Below the pieces are notes generated by a model. That model made no database searches and was not told the origin of the DNA. It saw only the letters and a program-made list of their open reading frames with translations. Shown here piece after piece: positions 1 through 9,170 of a DNA stretch of 64,000 nucleotides. Source of the stretch: Janthinobacterium sp. ROICE36 (GTDB taxonomy: Bacteria; Pseudomonadota; Gammaproteobacteria; Burkholderiales; Burkholderiaceae_D); NCBI RefSeq assembly GCF_002869965.1, contig NZ_PEBS01000013.1:36249-100248 (forward strand), given 5' to 3'. Positions within the stretch are counted from its first letter, which is position 1. Each line of letters begins with the position of its first letter. A program made the position numbers and the translations under genes.

Positions 1-1955
1 TCCTTGATGAAACGTGACGGATCGCAATGGACTTGCTCGCCCGCCCGCTTGCGCTTCTTGCACCAGGTGATGTGCAAGGTGCGCTGGGCGCGCGTAATGC
101 CCACATACATCAGGCGGCGCTCTTCCTGGATGCGCGCGGCGATGGTTTCGGCGGGCGCGTCGGGGTCGCCCTTGTGCGGCAAGATACCCTCTTCCACACC
201 GACCAGAAACACGTGCGGGAATTCCAGCCCTTTCGACGCGTGCAGGGTGGACATGCGCACGGCGTCCTGCTCTTCGTCCTTGCCTTCGAGCATGGTCATC
301 AGGGCCACCATCTGCGTCAGTTCCAGCACGTTCTTTTCTTCGCCGTCGCGGTCCTTGCCGCCCCGGCCCCGTTCCTTGAGCCAGTTGACGAATTCCAGCA
401 CGTTCTGCCACTTGCTTTGCGCTTGCCGTTCCTCGAAGGCATCGTACAGATACGATTCGTAGTGGATTTCCTTCATCATGTCATCCAGCACTTCGGCCGC
501 GTTGTCGCCGCTGCCGGCCGCGCCCGGGCGGCTGGCGCGCGATTCGAGGTCATTGATGAAGTTGCAGAAGTCGCGCAGCGGCCCCAGCTGGCGGTCCGTC
601 AGCTTGGCCTCGATGCCGCCCTTGAAGACGGCCTGGAATAGCGAGCACTGCCACTGGCCCGAAAACGCGCCCAGCACCTCCAGCGTCGACTGCCCCACGC
701 CACGGCGCGGCGTCGTCACGGCGCGAATAAAAGCCGGATCGTCGTCTTCGTTGGCCAGCAAACGCAGATAGCTGATGATGTCCTTGATTTCAGCCTTGTC
801 GAAGAAGCTCTGGCCGCCCGAAATCGTGTACGGAATGCGTTCCTTGCGCAGACACTGCTCGATGATGCGCGCCTGGTGGTTGCCCCGGTACAAAATCGCG
901 TAATCGGAAAATTTGTTCTTGCGCTCGAAATGGTCGGCCGAAATCATGATGGCGACCTGCTCCGCCTCCTGCTCGTCCGTCTGCATGCCCAGCACCTTGA
1001 TCGGCTCGCCCAGGCCGTGTTCGGACCACAGCGACTTTTCAAACAATTTCGGGTTGTTGCCGATGACGGCATTGGCCGCGTTCAGCACGCGCATCGTGGA
1101 GCGGTAATTCTGCTCCAGTTTAATCACGCGCAAGTCCGGGAAATCCGTTTCTAAGGTCTTCAGATTTTCCACGGTGGCGCCGCGCCAGGCATAAATGGCC
1201 TGGTCGTCATCGCCCACGGCCGTAAACATCGGCTTCTTGCCGATGCCCGTCACCATCAGTTTCACCAGTTCGTACTGGCAGGTGTTCGTATCCTGGTATT
1301 CGTCGACCAGCAGATAGCGCAGGCGGCGCTGCCATTTGTCGCGCACGGGGCCGTTGTTGCGGAACAGTTCCACGGGTAGGCGGATCAGATCGTCGAAATC
1401 GACGGCCTGGTAAGCGGAGAGCGTTGCCACATAGCTGCGATAAATACGCGCCGCGTTCGCCTCGTCCTCGTCCTTGGCTTGCGCCAGCGCCGTGTCCGGG
1501 TCGATCAAGCCGTTTTTCCACAGCGACATGGCGCTCTGGATGCCGCGTATCACCTGTTTATCGGTGGTAATGGCAAGGTCTTGCACCAGGGAAAAACAAT
1601 CGTCGCTATCCATGATGGAAAAGCGGTCTTTCAAGCCCACGCCATTGGCTTCCTGGCGCAGGATTTTCACGCCCAGCGAGTGGAAGGTCGATACCGTCAG
1701 TTGCTTGGCCTGGCGTGGTTGCTTCAAGAGTTTGGCGATGCGTTCCTGCATTTCCAGCGCCGCCTTGTTGGTGAAGGTCAGCGCGGCGATGGTGCGCGGG
1801 TCATAGCCCCGGTCTTCGATCAGATGGGCGATCTTTTGCGTGATCACGCGCGTCTTGCCCGAGCCGGCGCCCGCCAGCACCAGGCAGGGGCCGTCGAGGT
1901 AGGTAACGGCTTCGCTTTGGGGCGCATTCAGACCGAACTGTGGTGCTTTGGACAT
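1..1955 (-). CDS. rep: ATP-dependent DNA helicase Rep (3' end cut by window edge)
   Basis: Superfamily 1A 3'-5' helicase of the Rep/UvrD/PcrA group, which unwinds DNA and helps forks through roadblocks. The frame opens at an ATG at 1955 and stays open to the left edge, giving about 651 residues, so the C-terminal end is missing. Visible motifs are Walker A AGAGSGKT (residues 28-35), TFTNKAA (motif Ia), LVDEYQDTN (Walker B), GDDDQAIYAWRGA (motif III) and LEQNYRS (motif IV). Near the edge, STLHASKGLEFPHVFLVG (motif V) and EERRLMYVGITRAQ (motif VI) follow. Rep is favoured over UvrD because the N-terminal wording (LNAPQSEAV...LDGPCLVLAGAGSGKT) and total length fit the shorter Rep proteins of betaproteobacteria. 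UvrD/PcrA is the alternative. The gene runs away from the divergent DUF1857 gene. Confidence 0.92.
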   Translation of the reverse strand, partial: MSKAPQFGLNAPQSEAVTYLDGPCLVLAGAGSGKTRVITQKIAHLIEDRGYDPRTIAALTFTNKAALEMQERIAKLLKQPRQAKQLTVSTFHSLGVKILRQEANGVGLKDRFSIMDSDDCFSLVQDLAITTDKQVIRGIQSAMSLWKNGLIDPDTALAQAKDEDEANAARIYRSYVATLSAYQAVDFDDLIRLPVELFRNNGPVRDKWQRRLRYLLVDEYQDTNTCQYELVKLMVTGIGKKPMFTAVGDDDQAIYAWRGATVENLKTLETDFPDLRVIKLEQNYRSTMRVLNAANAVIGNNPKLFEKSLWSEHGLGEPIKVLGMQTDEQEAEQVAIMISADHFERKNKFSDYAILYRGNHQARIIEQCLRKERIPYTISGGQSFFDKAEIKDIISYLRLLANEDDDPAFIRAVTTPRRGVGQSTLEVLGAFSGQWQCSLFQAVFKGGIEAKLTDRQLGPLRDFCNFINDLESRASRPGAAGSGDNAAEVLDDMMKEIHYESYLYDAFEERQAQSKWQNVLEFVNWLKERGRGGKDRDGEEKNVLELTQMVALMTMLEGKDEEQDAVRMSTLHASKGLEFPHVFLVGVEEGILPHKGDPDAPAETIAARIQEERRLMYVGITRAQRTLHITWCKKRKRAGEQVHCDPSRFIK

Positions 1956-2121
1956 CAGGGGTATTTCCGCAGGGAACAGCAGCCCATTGTAACAGCGTCG
2001 CGCCCGCCATTTACACGGCAAGACCTGCGTGAAAAACAGGCAATGCGTGCGGCGATGTCAGCGCTAGAGTACCATTCCGCCTATATCGCCCGTGCGCGCC
2101 CACTTACCAAATGGCAGTCCC

Positions 2122-2607
2122 ATGAAATTTGAACATCTGATTGAAATCAACGATCCGCTGAACCCGCTGATCGACACCCTGAGCCTGGAACAAGTCTGGC
2201 GCGGCCTGGTCTTGCGCGCCGAATCGCCCAGGCTGTTCGTGCCGCACCTGGACGAGTGCCAGATCAGCCAGCGCAGCGATGCCGGTTTCGCGCGCAGCCT
2301 GCGCTATGGCGAGCTGGTCATCAACGACAAGGTGGTGCTGGTGCCGCAACTGCAGGTACGCTATGAAGTGCCGGCGCAACAGGATATCAGCGCCTCCTCG
2401 CTGGTGATGACCATCGAGATGCCCGATGAAGCCAGCCTGTGGGTGCGCTTCCAGTACGACGACGGCCACGACGCGGCCACCGATGCGGCCAACGCCCTGT
2501 ACGACGACTTCCGCCGCTCCGCCTACAAGGAGTCCGACATCGACACCGTGCGCATCATGCGCGAGCTGGCGGCCGAGGGACGGCTGGATGCGGGCTTGCT
2601 GAACTAA
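2122..2607 (+). CDS. DUF1857 / SRPBCC-fold protein
   Basis: A 161-residue protein beginning MKFEHLIEIND and matching the DUF1857 family of START/SRPBCC-like small proteins, which have a hydrophobic ligand pocket but no settled function. The ATG at 2122 is chosen over the one at 2092 because the family begins at this MKFEHLI motif. There is no signal peptide or membrane segment, so it should be cytoplasmic. It is divergent from rep, and its stop lies one base from the stop of the convergent HD-GYP gene, so it is probably a single-gene transcript. The family assignment is from recognition of the N-terminus and length; a ligand cannot be predicted. Confidence 0.75.
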   Translation: MKFEHLIEINDPLNPLIDTLSLEQVWRGLVLRAESPRLFVPHLDECQISQRSDAGFARSLRYGELVINDKVVLVPQLQVRYEVPAQQDISASSLVMTIEMPDEASLWVRFQYDDGHDAATDAANALYDDFRRSAYKESDIDTVRIMRELAAEGRLDAGLLN

Positions 2608-2608
2608 A

Positions 2609-3730
2609 TTAAAGTCTCGCGCTGCAGCCCCATAGCTGGTCGGGCCTAAACTGCAAGCCCGCCTGCTCCGCGTTCAGCACTTCGCGGATGGCGTGCAAGT
2701 CCACGCGCGTATCGCGGCGCAAGGGTACATCCAGGCGTGCGCCGCGCGGGCCGATCAGCGATTGCACGTGGGGCGTAGTGGCATTCAAGCCCTTGCGCGT
2801 GACGACGCCGATTTCCCCATTCAACAGTTTGACGAAGGTGCCGACGGGGTAAATGCCCAGCTCGCGCACCAGCAAGGAGGCCAGCGGCGCATCCAGGGTG
2901 GCCTTGTCGGTCATCAGCATGTCGCGCAGGGCCACGTTCGGCAGCAAGGGCTGGCGATAACTGCGCTTCGAGACGCGCGCGCAATAGCGGTCGGCCAGCA
3001 TGATCAGGCGGGCGCCGATGCCGATCGCCTCGCCTTGCGTGCCCAGCGGATAGCCGCTGCCATCGATATTTTCATGGTGTTGCAGCACGGCCTGCAGCCA
3101 GACGGCGTCCGTCACGCCAGCCGCGCGCAGCAAGTCGACGCCCGCTTGCGGGTGGGCGCGCAAATAGGCGCGCTCATCCGCGTCCAGCGGCCCCGCCTTG
3201 TGCTGGAAATCCGCATGGCGTTCCAGCATGCCCACATTCATGCTCAGCGCGGCCAGCACCACGCTGCGGATCACGCCATCGTCAAGCTTCAGGGCGCGCG
3301 CCAGCAAGGCCGTGATGACGGCCGTGTCGACGCTGTGGCGCACGGCAAAGTCGCCCGCGCCCTGGTTGTGCAGGATGCAAGCCAGCGCCACGTCGGCGTC
3401 CAGTGCCACCGCTTCTTCCACCAGTTGCGCCAGCGCCGCCAGCGATGCGTGGCTGCCCGCCTGCCTGGCGGCAATCGCCGGCAAGACGAGGGCCAGGCCC
3501 GCCGTGACGCAATTCAGCATGCGCAGGGTCGACGGCGCTTGCGTGGCCGTGCGCGGCAAGTCGGCACTGGTATCGGCGATGACGCCGCGCGCCAGCAGCA
3601 ATTCGATCTGGTTCTCGCTGCTGATGACATGGCCCAGCCTGGCCAGCAAGCCGCCCGTCTCGCCATGCACGTCCCAGGGCAGGGCCACGCCCAGGGCGAG
3701 TTCTCCCGCGTAAATGCGCCGAATTTTCAC
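2609..3730 (-). CDS. HD-GYP-like signalling protein with degenerate HD motif
   Basis: Resembles HD-GYP proteins, which normally hydrolyse cyclic-di-GMP. The N-terminal region (KIRRIYAGELALGVALPWDV) looks like the short domain that precedes HD-GYP domains. The GYP signature HHENIDGSGYP is intact and is followed by the usual LIMLADRYCARVS region. The first metal-binding segment is not canonical: RHSVDTA retains one His, but the place where LHDIGK is expected reads ALSMNVGM, so the HD dyad is absent. Start: a GTG at 3730 with GGAG five bases upstream is preferred (373 aa). A longer frame to 3811 exists but lacks family similarity and a good ribosome site. It could be a c-di-GMP receptor or an inactive phosphodiesterase rather than an enzyme. 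It is monocistronic and convergent with the DUF1857 gene. Confidence 0.75.
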   Translation of the reverse strand: MKIRRIYAGELALGVALPWDVHGETGGLLARLGHVISSENQIELLLARGVIADTSADLPRTATQAPSTLRMLNCVTAGLALVLPAIAARQAGSHASLAALAQLVEEAVALDADVALACILHNQGAGDFAVRHSVDTAVITALLARALKLDDGVIRSVVLAALSMNVGMLERHADFQHKAGPLDADERAYLRAHPQAGVDLLRAAGVTDAVWLQAVLQHHENIDGSGYPLGTQGEAIGIGARLIMLADRYCARVSKRSYRQPLLPNVALRDMLMTDKATLDAPLASLLVRELGIYPVGTFVKLLNGEIGVVTRKGLNATTPHVQSLIGPRGARLDVPLRRDTRVDLHAIREVLNAEQAGLQFRPDQLWGCSARL

Positions 3731-3893
3731 ATCGTCTCCGTCATCGCTAGCCGCCACCCTTTTTACCATCGGGTGATCGTGGGCATGAACCCTTTGAAAT
3801 GTTTTTTGCATTTAATCAATATTTCAATATGGCATCGATGATCGCGCAATCATGTGCGTTTGTCTACAAAATTGTTTAAATATAAAAATTTCA

Positions 3894-5354
3894 TCAGACG
3901 CCAGGCGAGCAATCGGCGCAGCCAGGCGCGTGTTCCGGGTCTTTTTCCAGGTGCAGCGCCAGCTCGCGCAAGGCCGTGCGCACGCCTTCCTCGATGACGG
4001 GGTGATAAAACGGCATGTCGAGCATGGCCGGTACCGTCAGCTGGGCCTGGCATGCCCAGGCCAGTAAATGGCTCAAGTGTTCCGCCCGCGGGCCGATCAG
4101 CTCGGCGCCGAGAAAGCGCTTGCTGCCAAATTCCGCATACACGCGCAGCAAGCCCTGGTTTTGCAGCATCACGCGGCTGCGGCCCTGGTTGCCGAACGAC
4201 ACGGCACCCACGGCAAAGCGGCCCGCGTGGCTCACGCACAATTGCTGGTAGGTGGCGCCCAGGGTGGCGATCTGCGGTTCCGTGAAGGCGATGGTCAAGG
4301 GCGTGCGGCGCAAGCCCGGTTTGACGTCAGGAAAGCGCGCCGCGTTCTCCCCGGCGATGCGCCCCTCGTCGGCCGCTTCGGGCAACAGCGGCAAGGCATT
4401 GTCGGCATCGCCGGCGATGAAGATGGCGCTCTTGCCGCACTGCATGGTGTGCGGGTCATGCAGGGGAATGCCGTGGCGGTCGAGCTCGATTTGCGCCGTG
4501 TCCAGACCGATGTGATCCACGTTCGGTGCGCGGCCGATGGCGGCCAGCAGATACTCGAACTGCTCGGTTTTTTCCTGGCCCGCGCCATCACGGCTGGTGA
4601 GCAGTATGCCGCTGCCATCCGGGCTTTTCGCCACGTGCGCCACGCTGGTCTGGAAGCGGATGTCGAGTTCGCGCGCCAGCACGGCGCCCGCCTCGCGCAG
4701 CACCAGCGGGTCCGTCAATTGCGCGACTTTGTTGCCGCGCGCAAACAGGGTCACGCGCACGCCCAGCCGCGCCAGCGCCTGGCCCAGCTCCAGGCCGATC
4801 ACGCCGCCGCCGACCACGGCGACCGATTGCGGCAAGTCCGTCCATTCGAACACGGCGTCGCTGGTGATGACGCGCTCGCCTGCCGCCTGCCACTCGGGCG
4901 GTACGATGGGCGTGGAACCGGTGGCGATCACCACGCTGCTGGCCTCGACGAGGGTGTGCTCATCCACCTGCAGCTTGCCGGGCCCGATGAAGCGCGCGTG
5001 GCCGCGCAGTTTTTCCTCGTCGGGGATGGCGTTGACGCCGTCGAGCACGAAGCCGACAAAGCGGTCGCGCTCGCTACGCACCCTGCTCATAACTTGCCGG
5101 CCGTCGATGCGCACGGGACCAGCATGCACGCCGAAGCCGGGCGCGCTCGCCACCGCATGGGCCGCCTCGGCCGCCGCAATCAGGAGTTTGCTGGGCATGC
5201 AACCCACGCGCGCGCAGGTCGTGCCGTACGGCCCGCTTTCTATCATCAGCACGCGCTTGCCTTCCATGCGCGCCGCCCTGTGCGCCGTCATGCCGGCCGT
5301 ACCGCTGCCGATCACGGCCACATCCACTCGTAATGTTTTCATCGTGCCAGTCAT
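3894..5354 (-). CDS. Dihydrolipoyl-dehydrogenase-like pyridine nucleotide-disulfide oxidoreductase
   Basis: FAD- and NAD(P)-dependent flavoenzyme of the lipoamide dehydrogenase/glutathione reductase family, 486 aa. An N-terminal FAD dinucleotide fold (VIGSGTAG, residues 14-21) is followed by the redox-active disulfide TTCARVGCMPSK (Cys47, Cys52). A second Rossmann motif (VAVVGGGVIGLELG) binds NAD(P)H, and FIAGDADN is the second FAD contact. The C-terminal dimer domain carries FYHPVIEEG, supplying the His-Glu catalytic pair. The tail ends with a CADC pair that ordinary lipoamide dehydrogenases lack. It is not beside any 2-oxoacid dehydrogenase gene, so the true substrate may not be dihydrolipoamide. 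An ATG at 5342 is an alternative start. It is divergent from the ArgP-like regulator across a 119-bp AT-rich spacer. Confidence 0.85.
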   Translation of the reverse strand: MTGTMKTLRVDVAVIGSGTAGMTAHRAARMEGKRVLMIESGPYGTTCARVGCMPSKLLIAAAEAAHAVASAPGFGVHAGPVRIDGRQVMSRVRSERDRFVGFVLDGVNAIPDEEKLRGHARFIGPGKLQVDEHTLVEASSVVIATGSTPIVPPEWQAAGERVITSDAVFEWTDLPQSVAVVGGGVIGLELGQALARLGVRVTLFARGNKVAQLTDPLVLREAGAVLARELDIRFQTSVAHVAKSPDGSGILLTSRDGAGQEKTEQFEYLLAAIGRAPNVDHIGLDTAQIELDRHGIPLHDPHTMQCGKSAIFIAGDADNALPLLPEAADEGRIAGENAARFPDVKPGLRRTPLTIAFTEPQIATLGATYQQLCVSHAGRFAVGAVSFGNQGRSRVMLQNQGLLRVYAEFGSKRFLGAELIGPRAEHLSHLLAWACQAQLTVPAMLDMPFYHPVIEEGVRTALRELALHLEKDPEHAPGCADCSPGV

Positions 5355-5431
5355 CCCTGTTTCAGATTGCTCTCAGCGGTTGATACTACTCTTTTGCTGA
5401 AAATAAGGTTTTACTTTGCAGCAATATATGT

Positions 5432-5446
5432 ATTAGTATAACTAAT
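5432..5446. promoter_or_regulatory. Candidate LysR-type operator
   Basis: A perfect inverted repeat, ATTAGT-ATA-ACTAAT, lies in the AT-rich spacer between the divergent flavoenzyme and ArgP-like genes. Its inner T-N11-A spacing (5433 to 5445) is the classical LysR-type recognition architecture. The likely user is the neighbouring LysR-family protein, either as autoregulation or to control the flavoenzyme. This is an inference from the palindrome and position only. Confidence 0.45.
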
Positions 5447-5473
5447 CATTTTAAAAATTTATAAGCTGAGCTA

Positions 5474-6364
5474 ATGGGATCAATCGATTATCGCGCGCTG
5501 GCCGTGCTGGACGCCGTGGCCAGTCATGGCAGTTTCGACAAGGCCGCCCTGGCGCTGGGCATCACCCAGTCGGCCGTCTCGCAGCGCATCAAGGCGCTGG
5601 AAGACGCCAGCGGGCGCTTGCTGATCATCCGTGGCCAGCCAGCCGTGCCGACGGGCCTGGGCCAGCGCCTGATCGTGCATCACCGCAACGTCAAGCTGAT
5701 GGAAGCCTCGCTCGACATCGACCTGGGCAACAGCGTCAGCATGCCGGAAATCGCCATCGCCATCGATGCCGACAGCCTGGCCACCTGGTTCCCCGACACC
5801 TTATCGGCCCTGCTGGCGCCGCCGCGCTGCCAGCTCGACGTGCGCCTGGCCGACAGCGATGCCGCCTTGCAAATGGTGCGCGACGGCTCGGTGTTTGGCT
5901 GCGTGGCGGCCGAGTCCGGCACAGCACTGGATGCGGCGGCCGCCACCAGCGTCACGCCGCTGGGCATGCTGCGCTATGTCTGCGTGGCCACGCCCGTGTT
6001 TGCGGGCCACTGGTTCGGCGATGGTTTCAGTGACGAGGCGGTGCAACTGGCGCCCGCCGTGGTGGGCCAGCACGGCTTGCTGGCGCGTTTCCTCGCGGAA
6101 CAATTGAGCATGCGTGAACCATTTCCACACCACACCCTGCCGGTGGAAGCGGCGCGCCGCGCCTGCGTCCAGGATGGCCTGGCCTACGGCTTGATGCCGC
6201 AGCGCCTGGCCGCGCCAGCGCTGGCAACAGACCGTCTCGTGGAGCTGATGCCGGGCGGCACCCTGGACGTCCCGCTGAGCTGGCATGCCTGGACCCTGGA
6301 CACGCCGTTTACCAAGCTGCTGTCCGAGCAGATCGTCAAGTCGGCGCGCGACTACCTGAATTAA
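5474..6364 (+). CDS. argP: LysR-family regulator, ArgP (IciA)-like
   Basis: LysR-type transcriptional regulator, 296 aa. The N-terminal winged helix-turn-helix (MGSIDYRALAVLDAVASHGS, then AALALGITQSAVSQRIKALE) matches the ArgP/IciA subgroup, as does the following GQPAVPTGLGQRL. ArgP proteins sense lysine/arginine and usually activate an arginine exporter (argO/lysE) and amino-acid genes. The rest of the protein is a periplasmic-binding-protein-like effector domain. No exporter gene is next door; the divergent neighbour is a flavoprotein disulfide oxidoreductase, so the target set is uncertain. The stop codon abuts that of convergent priA with no intergenic base. Confidence 0.8.
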   Translation: MGSIDYRALAVLDAVASHGSFDKAALALGITQSAVSQRIKALEDASGRLLIIRGQPAVPTGLGQRLIVHHRNVKLMEASLDIDLGNSVSMPEIAIAIDADSLATWFPDTLSALLAPPRCQLDVRLADSDAALQMVRDGSVFGCVAAESGTALDAAAATSVTPLGMLRYVCVATPVFAGHWFGDGFSDEAVQLAPAVVGQHGLLARFLAEQLSMREPFPHHTLPVEAARRACVQDGLAYGLMPQRLAAPALATDRLVELMPGGTLDVPLSWHAWTLDTPFTKLLSEQIVKSARDYLN

Positions 6365-8401
6365 TCAGATATCCAGCGGGTCCACTTCCAGCGACCATTT
6401 CACGCGCGACTTCATGGCGCGCAATTCAGTCAGCCATTCTTTCAAGAACGCCTGCAGCGCGGGCCGCGAGGGGGATTCGAGCAGCAGTTGGGCGCGATCC
6501 ACGTTGTAGACGCGCGTCATGCTCATGGGAATCGGGTCATTGATGGTCACTTGCGGGTGCGCCGTGCACTCTTTGGCCGCCTGCAGGAACTCGATGGCCG
6601 TGGCCAGCTCGGGCGCTTCGGCGCGCAGCAGGGCCTGGAACAGATACGGCGGCAGCGCCGCCTGGGCCCGCTCTTCCAGCAAGGTGGTGGCGAAATGGTC
6701 GTAATCGTGGTTGACGACGGCATCGTACAGCGGATGGCGCGCATAGCGCGTCTGGATCAGCACCTCGGAGACACTACCACCCTCGGTCTGCGCCGCCCGT
6801 CCAGCCCGGCCCGCCACCTGCATCAGCTGGGCAAACAGCCGTTCGCTGGCCCGGTAATCCTGGGAAAACAGGGCCGTATCCGGGTTCAAAATGCCCACCA
6901 GGGTCAGCTTTTTAAAATCGTGGCCCTTGGCCACCATCTGCGTGCCGATCAGAATATCCACTTCGCCCCGGTGCACGGTGTCGAACGCTTCCTGCGCGCT
7001 ACCTTTCTTGCGCGTGGAATCGGCATCGATGCGCAAAATGCGCGCCTCAGGAAACAATTGCTGCAAACCCTCTTCCACCCTTTGCGTGCCGCGTCCCAGC
7101 GGTTGCAGATCGACGTTGCCGCAGGTGGGGCAATGGCGGGGAATACGTAGTTCCAGGCTGCAATGGTGGCAGCGCAAGCGGTGTTCGGGCTTGTGCAGCA
7201 CCATGAACGAGGTGCAGCGCGTGCAATTGCTGATCCAGCCGCACGCTTCGCAGCAGATGACGGGGGAATAGCCGCGCCGGTTCAGGAACAGCAGCGACTG
7301 CTCGCCGCGCTCCATGCGCAGTTTTAAGGCGGCGATCAAATGCGAAGTCAGGCCATCTTTCGGCTTGTCGCGCTCCATGTCGAGAATCTTGACGCGCGGC
7401 AACACTGCGTTCTTGACGGCCCGTTCGCGCAATTCCAGCTTGCGGTAGCGCCCCGTCTGCGCATGGTGCCAGCTTTCCAGCGAAGGCGTGGCCGAGCCCA
7501 GCACGATGGGTATCTGCAATTGCCAGGCGCGCCACACGGCCAGGTCGCGCGCCGAATAGCGCAAGCCTTCCTGCTGCTTGTAAGAAGGATCGTGCTCTTC
7601 ATCGATGACGATCAGCTTGAGCTGCGGCAAGGACGCCAGGATGGCCAGCCGCGTGCCGAGCACGATGCGCGCCTGGCCCTGGTGGGCGGCCAGCCAGTGC
7701 AGCATGCGTTCGCCTTCGGAAAGGCTGCTGTGCAAGGTCGCCAGCATGACGCCGGGAAAGCGCGCACGAATATTGCCTTCCAGCTGGGGCGTCAAATTGA
7801 TTTCCGGCACCAGGATCAGGATTTGCGCCGCCTCGTCGCGCGCCAGCACCTGGGCGCAGGCTTGCAGATACACTTCCGTCTTGCCGCTGCCCGTGACGCC
7901 GTACAGCAGGGTCGGCTTGAAACCCCGGGCGCCGCCGATGGCGTCCGCTGCCTCTTGCTGGGCGGCATTGAGTAGCGGCATGTTCAGCGGCGTGCCATCG
8001 TGCGCGTCGGCCAGCTTGGCCAGCTTCTTGATGGCGCGGTCCAGCGCTACGGTGGTGAGCACGCGCAAGTTCTTCGGCAAGCCCGGCAAGGCCACTTCGC
8101 CCAGCGGACGCTGGTAGTAATCGGCGGCAAAGGCGGCCAGCGCCAGCCACTGTTCCGACAACGGTGCCAGCTGGCTGCGCACGGCCAGCACATCCTTCAA
8201 TTTCGCGGCAGGCACGTCGGTGCTGTCGGACACGCCGACGATCAGCCCCATCACTTCGCGCCGGCCGAACGGCACCAGCGCCAGCTGTCCCACTTGCGGC
8301 AACGGCCCCTCATCGCCGTTCCAGCGATAGTCGAACAGGGCGTTCAAGGGCGTGTCGAGCGCGATTTTCAGGATGCACGACGTCAAAATGCACTGCGACA
8401 T
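6365..8401 (-). CDS. priA: Primosomal protein N' (replication restart helicase PriA)
   Basis: PriA, 678 aa, reloads the replisome at collapsed forks. The N-terminal DNA-binding region (ALDTPLNALFDY) is followed by a superfamily 2 helicase core. That core has GVTGSGKT (168-175), the DEEH box (267-270), LGSATPS and the C-terminal QVAGRAGR motif. The eight zinc-binding cysteines are all present with the canonical C-x2-C-x5-C-x2-C-x14-C-x2-C-x9-C-x2-C spacing, starting at Cys384 and ending at Cys427. Methionines a few codons apart make the exact start uncertain. It is followed upstream by the long AT-rich spacer shared with hemE. Confidence 0.97.
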   Translation of the reverse strand: MSQCILTSCILKIALDTPLNALFDYRWNGDEGPLPQVGQLALVPFGRREVMGLIVGVSDSTDVPAAKLKDVLAVRSQLAPLSEQWLALAAFAADYYQRPLGEVALPGLPKNLRVLTTVALDRAIKKLAKLADAHDGTPLNMPLLNAAQQEAADAIGGARGFKPTLLYGVTGSGKTEVYLQACAQVLARDEAAQILILVPEINLTPQLEGNIRARFPGVMLATLHSSLSEGERMLHWLAAHQGQARIVLGTRLAILASLPQLKLIVIDEEHDPSYKQQEGLRYSARDLAVWRAWQLQIPIVLGSATPSLESWHHAQTGRYRKLELRERAVKNAVLPRVKILDMERDKPKDGLTSHLIAALKLRMERGEQSLLFLNRRGYSPVICCEACGWISNCTRCTSFMVLHKPEHRLRCHHCSLELRIPRHCPTCGNVDLQPLGRGTQRVEEGLQQLFPEARILRIDADSTRKKGSAQEAFDTVHRGEVDILIGTQMVAKGHDFKKLTLVGILNPDTALFSQDYRASERLFAQLMQVAGRAGRAAQTEGGSVSEVLIQTRYARHPLYDAVVNHDYDHFATTLLEERAQAALPPYLFQALLRAEAPELATAIEFLQAAKECTAHPQVTINDPIPMSMTRVYNVDRAQLLLESPSRPALQAFLKEWLTELRAMKSRVKWSLEVDPLDI

Positions 8402-8550
8402 GGGGGTGGCCTATCTCAATAAAAAAGCGTGCCGCAGGGTGGATGGCGCGGCGCGATATCAGGCATCAAGCCAGCGGGCCATGATACTTGTTTCGTCCCT
8501 CAAACGCCTAACGGCGGACGCCACCGCGTGTCATGCCAACTGAAGAAAAT

Positions 8551-8573
8551 TCTGTGGATAACTTTGTGGACAA
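8551..8573. repeat. 23-bp DnaA-box module, copy 1
   Basis: Reads TCTGTGGATAACTTTG then TGGACAA and contains a perfect DnaA box plus a one-mismatch box. It matches the module at 8963-8985 at 22 of 23 positions in the same orientation, 412 bp apart. Confidence 0.7.
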
Positions 8574-8962
8574 AGCAAAATTAACTTTCAGAAAAATGTG
8601 GACAGAAAATTTTGATCGCCGTCAAGAGGGGCACGCAAGAAAAATTAAACATTTAAAATCAATGACTTAAAAATTGATGCCCGGGAGGCGATAAATCCGT
8701 GGGACATTTCCGCCGCTGTGCATAACTGAACCATTTCTCATTTTTTTTGTACACAAATAAGCACCGATTTGATGCACGCAATCCGGAAAAATGCCTGCCG
8801 CACGAAGCAAAATTGACAATTGCCGGGCAAGCGTTCGCTTTTGCGTGCCGGGCGCCGAAACATTGTGCAATTATCATGCACTGCAACATGCACTTCAGGT
8901 AAAACCTGAACATCTGCGCTAAGTATCGGTTAACAAATTACTTTTCAATTTTATCCACAGAA

Positions 8963-8985
8963 TCTGTTGATAACTTTGTGGACAA
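8963..8985. repeat. 23-bp DnaA-box module, copy 2
   Basis: Same orientation as 8551-8573, with a single G-to-T change inside the first box. It lies immediately beside a perfect plus-strand DnaA box at 8951-8959, so three boxes or near-boxes fall within 35 bp. Confidence 0.7.
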
Positions 8986-9170
8986 TGAAGGAATAAGGCT
9001 GGCAAACGGAAGAATAACCTTATCAATTGCAATAAAGTCTACCGGACAATGCATTTTTTATTCCTTAATAATCAAGTACTTGCAGAGCATCCCCGGGCAT
9101 GGCTTTTCAACTGCCTCTTATTTCCGCAGCAAAAAAAATTGTGCATAAGTCGGTATTTCCTGCTAAGGCG

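Larger units (their letters stand above)
8402..9170. other. Long AT-rich intergenic region with DnaA-box cluster
   Basis: About 840 bp without a supportable gene lie between priA and hemE, unusual in this tightly packed sequence. Four matches to the DnaA box consensus TTWTNCACA are visible: 8553-8561 (minus strand, TTATCCACA), 8717-8725 (minus, TTATGCACA), 8951-8959 (plus, TTATCCACA) and 9140-9148 (minus, TTATGCACA). One-mismatch copies lie at 8565-8573, 8965-8973 and 8977-8985. A/T tracts separate them. It could be a replication origin, a DnaA titration or regulatory site, or a promoter region for priA. Strand bias does not switch here (most genes on both sides are on the minus strand), which argues against a bidirectional origin at this point. 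Confidence 0.6.

Noticed and set aside
8659..8913. Possible 84-residue gene in the priA-hemE gap
   Set aside because: No ribosome site, no family resemblance, AT-rich composition with DnaA boxes nearby, and unlike neighbouring coding sequence; more likely spurious.
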